Source: JANWVO01 sp964458495 (GTDB lineage Bacteria > Acidobacteriota > Terriglobia > Bryobacterales > Bryobacteraceae). Taken from it: a stretch of 64,000 nucleotides of DNA. Each line of letters begins with the position of its first letter. Position 1 is the stretch's first letter. The stretch is taken from assembly GCA_964458495.1 (NCBI GenBank), contig CAYWJB010000001.1, positions 186,001 to 250,000 of the forward strand, written 5' to 3'. Shown one piece after another: positions 63,765 through 64,000 of this stretch. The notes below the pieces were generated by a model. It searched no databases. It had not been told where the DNA came from and saw only the letters and a list, made by a program, of their open reading frames with translations. The position numbers and the translations under genes are program-made.

Positions 63765-64000
63765 ATGGATCCGACGCGGCGCGAGTTTGCGGCGGGACTC
63801 GGCGCGATGGCGGCGGCCCCGCCGACGGCATTCGAGCCGGCATATCTGAGGCTGGCGCGCACGGGCGAGCTCGAGGCCCGCGCCAACGCTTTCCGCGAGA
63901 TCTACCGCTCCTGCCGCCTGTGCCCGCGGCAGTGCGGCGTGAACCGCCTGAAAGGAGAAACGGGCGTGTGCCGCCTGCCCGCGCGTGCGAGGGTGTATTC
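63765..64000 (+). CDS. Radical SAM protein with Tat-like signal, cut by window edge
   Basis: The first 78 codons are visible. They begin with a Tat-like TRREFAAGLGA leader, then a CRLCPRQCGVNRL segment followed by GETGVCR, the N-terminal cysteine pattern of PflA-like radical SAM proteins (COG1313 type). AGGAG stands 8 nt upstream of the ATG. The SAM-cluster motif itself lies beyond the window. Confidence 0.7.
   Translation, partial: MDPTRREFAAGLGAMAAAPPTAFEPAYLRLARTGELEARANAFREIYRSCRLCPRQCGVNRLKGETGVCRLPARARVY

Overview
The window looks like chromosome of a GC-rich Acidobacteriota member, most likely of the Bryobacterales/Solibacter type. This is inference from several signs: an Oar-like TonB-dependent receptor with an N-terminal carboxypeptidase-regulatory domain, many secreted or Tat-type redox and polysaccharide enzymes, a Thermus-type isocitrate dehydrogenase, an acidobacterial-style membrane regulator, and uniformly high third-position GC. 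No rRNA, tRNA, CRISPR array, transposase or phage gene was seen. Both window ends cut genes.

Left part (1-13.6 kb): a truncated heparinase-like lyase and a PQQ dehydrogenase with a built-in cytochrome c domain are divergent. Next is a nitrate-ammonification island. On the minus strand run a beta-barrel protein, a tetraheme cytochrome and NapA; on the plus strand run NrfH and NrfA. One CRP/FNR-type dyad lies midway between the two divergent units. fmt and argJ (overlapping by 4 bp) follow nrfA, then a secreted alpha/beta hydrolase.

13.6-22 kb: a VOC protein, a bacteriohemerythrin, a pyruvate carboxylase-Gfo/Idh pair, a DUF4097 lipoprotein made of TSNG repeats, and a trxC-lipoprotein pair whose trxC start codon is abutted by a GAAA-loop hairpin.

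22-29 kb: a scarred accessory region. Two partial copies of the 3' end of lhgO bracket a sulfatase and a hicBA toxin-antitoxin pair. Beyond it lies the operon idh-purE-purK-lhgO, which joins 2-oxoglutarate production, purine synthesis and repair of L-2-hydroxyglutarate.

29-40.6 kb: an acyl-CoA synthetase, an inositol-phosphatase-like enzyme, an Rrf2 regulator and clpP. Then comes a sugar catabolic operon (secreted mutarotase-like protein, a 29-residue membrane peptide coupled to a GRP sugar transporter, a zinc dehydrogenase and rhamnulokinase), followed by a NoeA-like methyltransferase relative and a Spy-like protein.

40.7-47.9 kb: an Oar-like receptor, a beta-barrel protein, a tiny membrane protein, a GT4 glycosyltransferase and a secreted protein of unknown function. 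The last two share a near-identical upstream dyad.

47.9-64 kb: lipA, the histidine-degradation genes ftcD, hutI and hutU (no hutH), an aroA-centred operon with a sensor-less histidine kinase, a glycosylasparaginase-like enzyme, a decayed glycosyltransferase next to an intact GH130 phosphorylase, a two-gene metal-transport unit (MgtE-type sensor protein plus Nramp-related transporter), and the start of a radical SAM protein.
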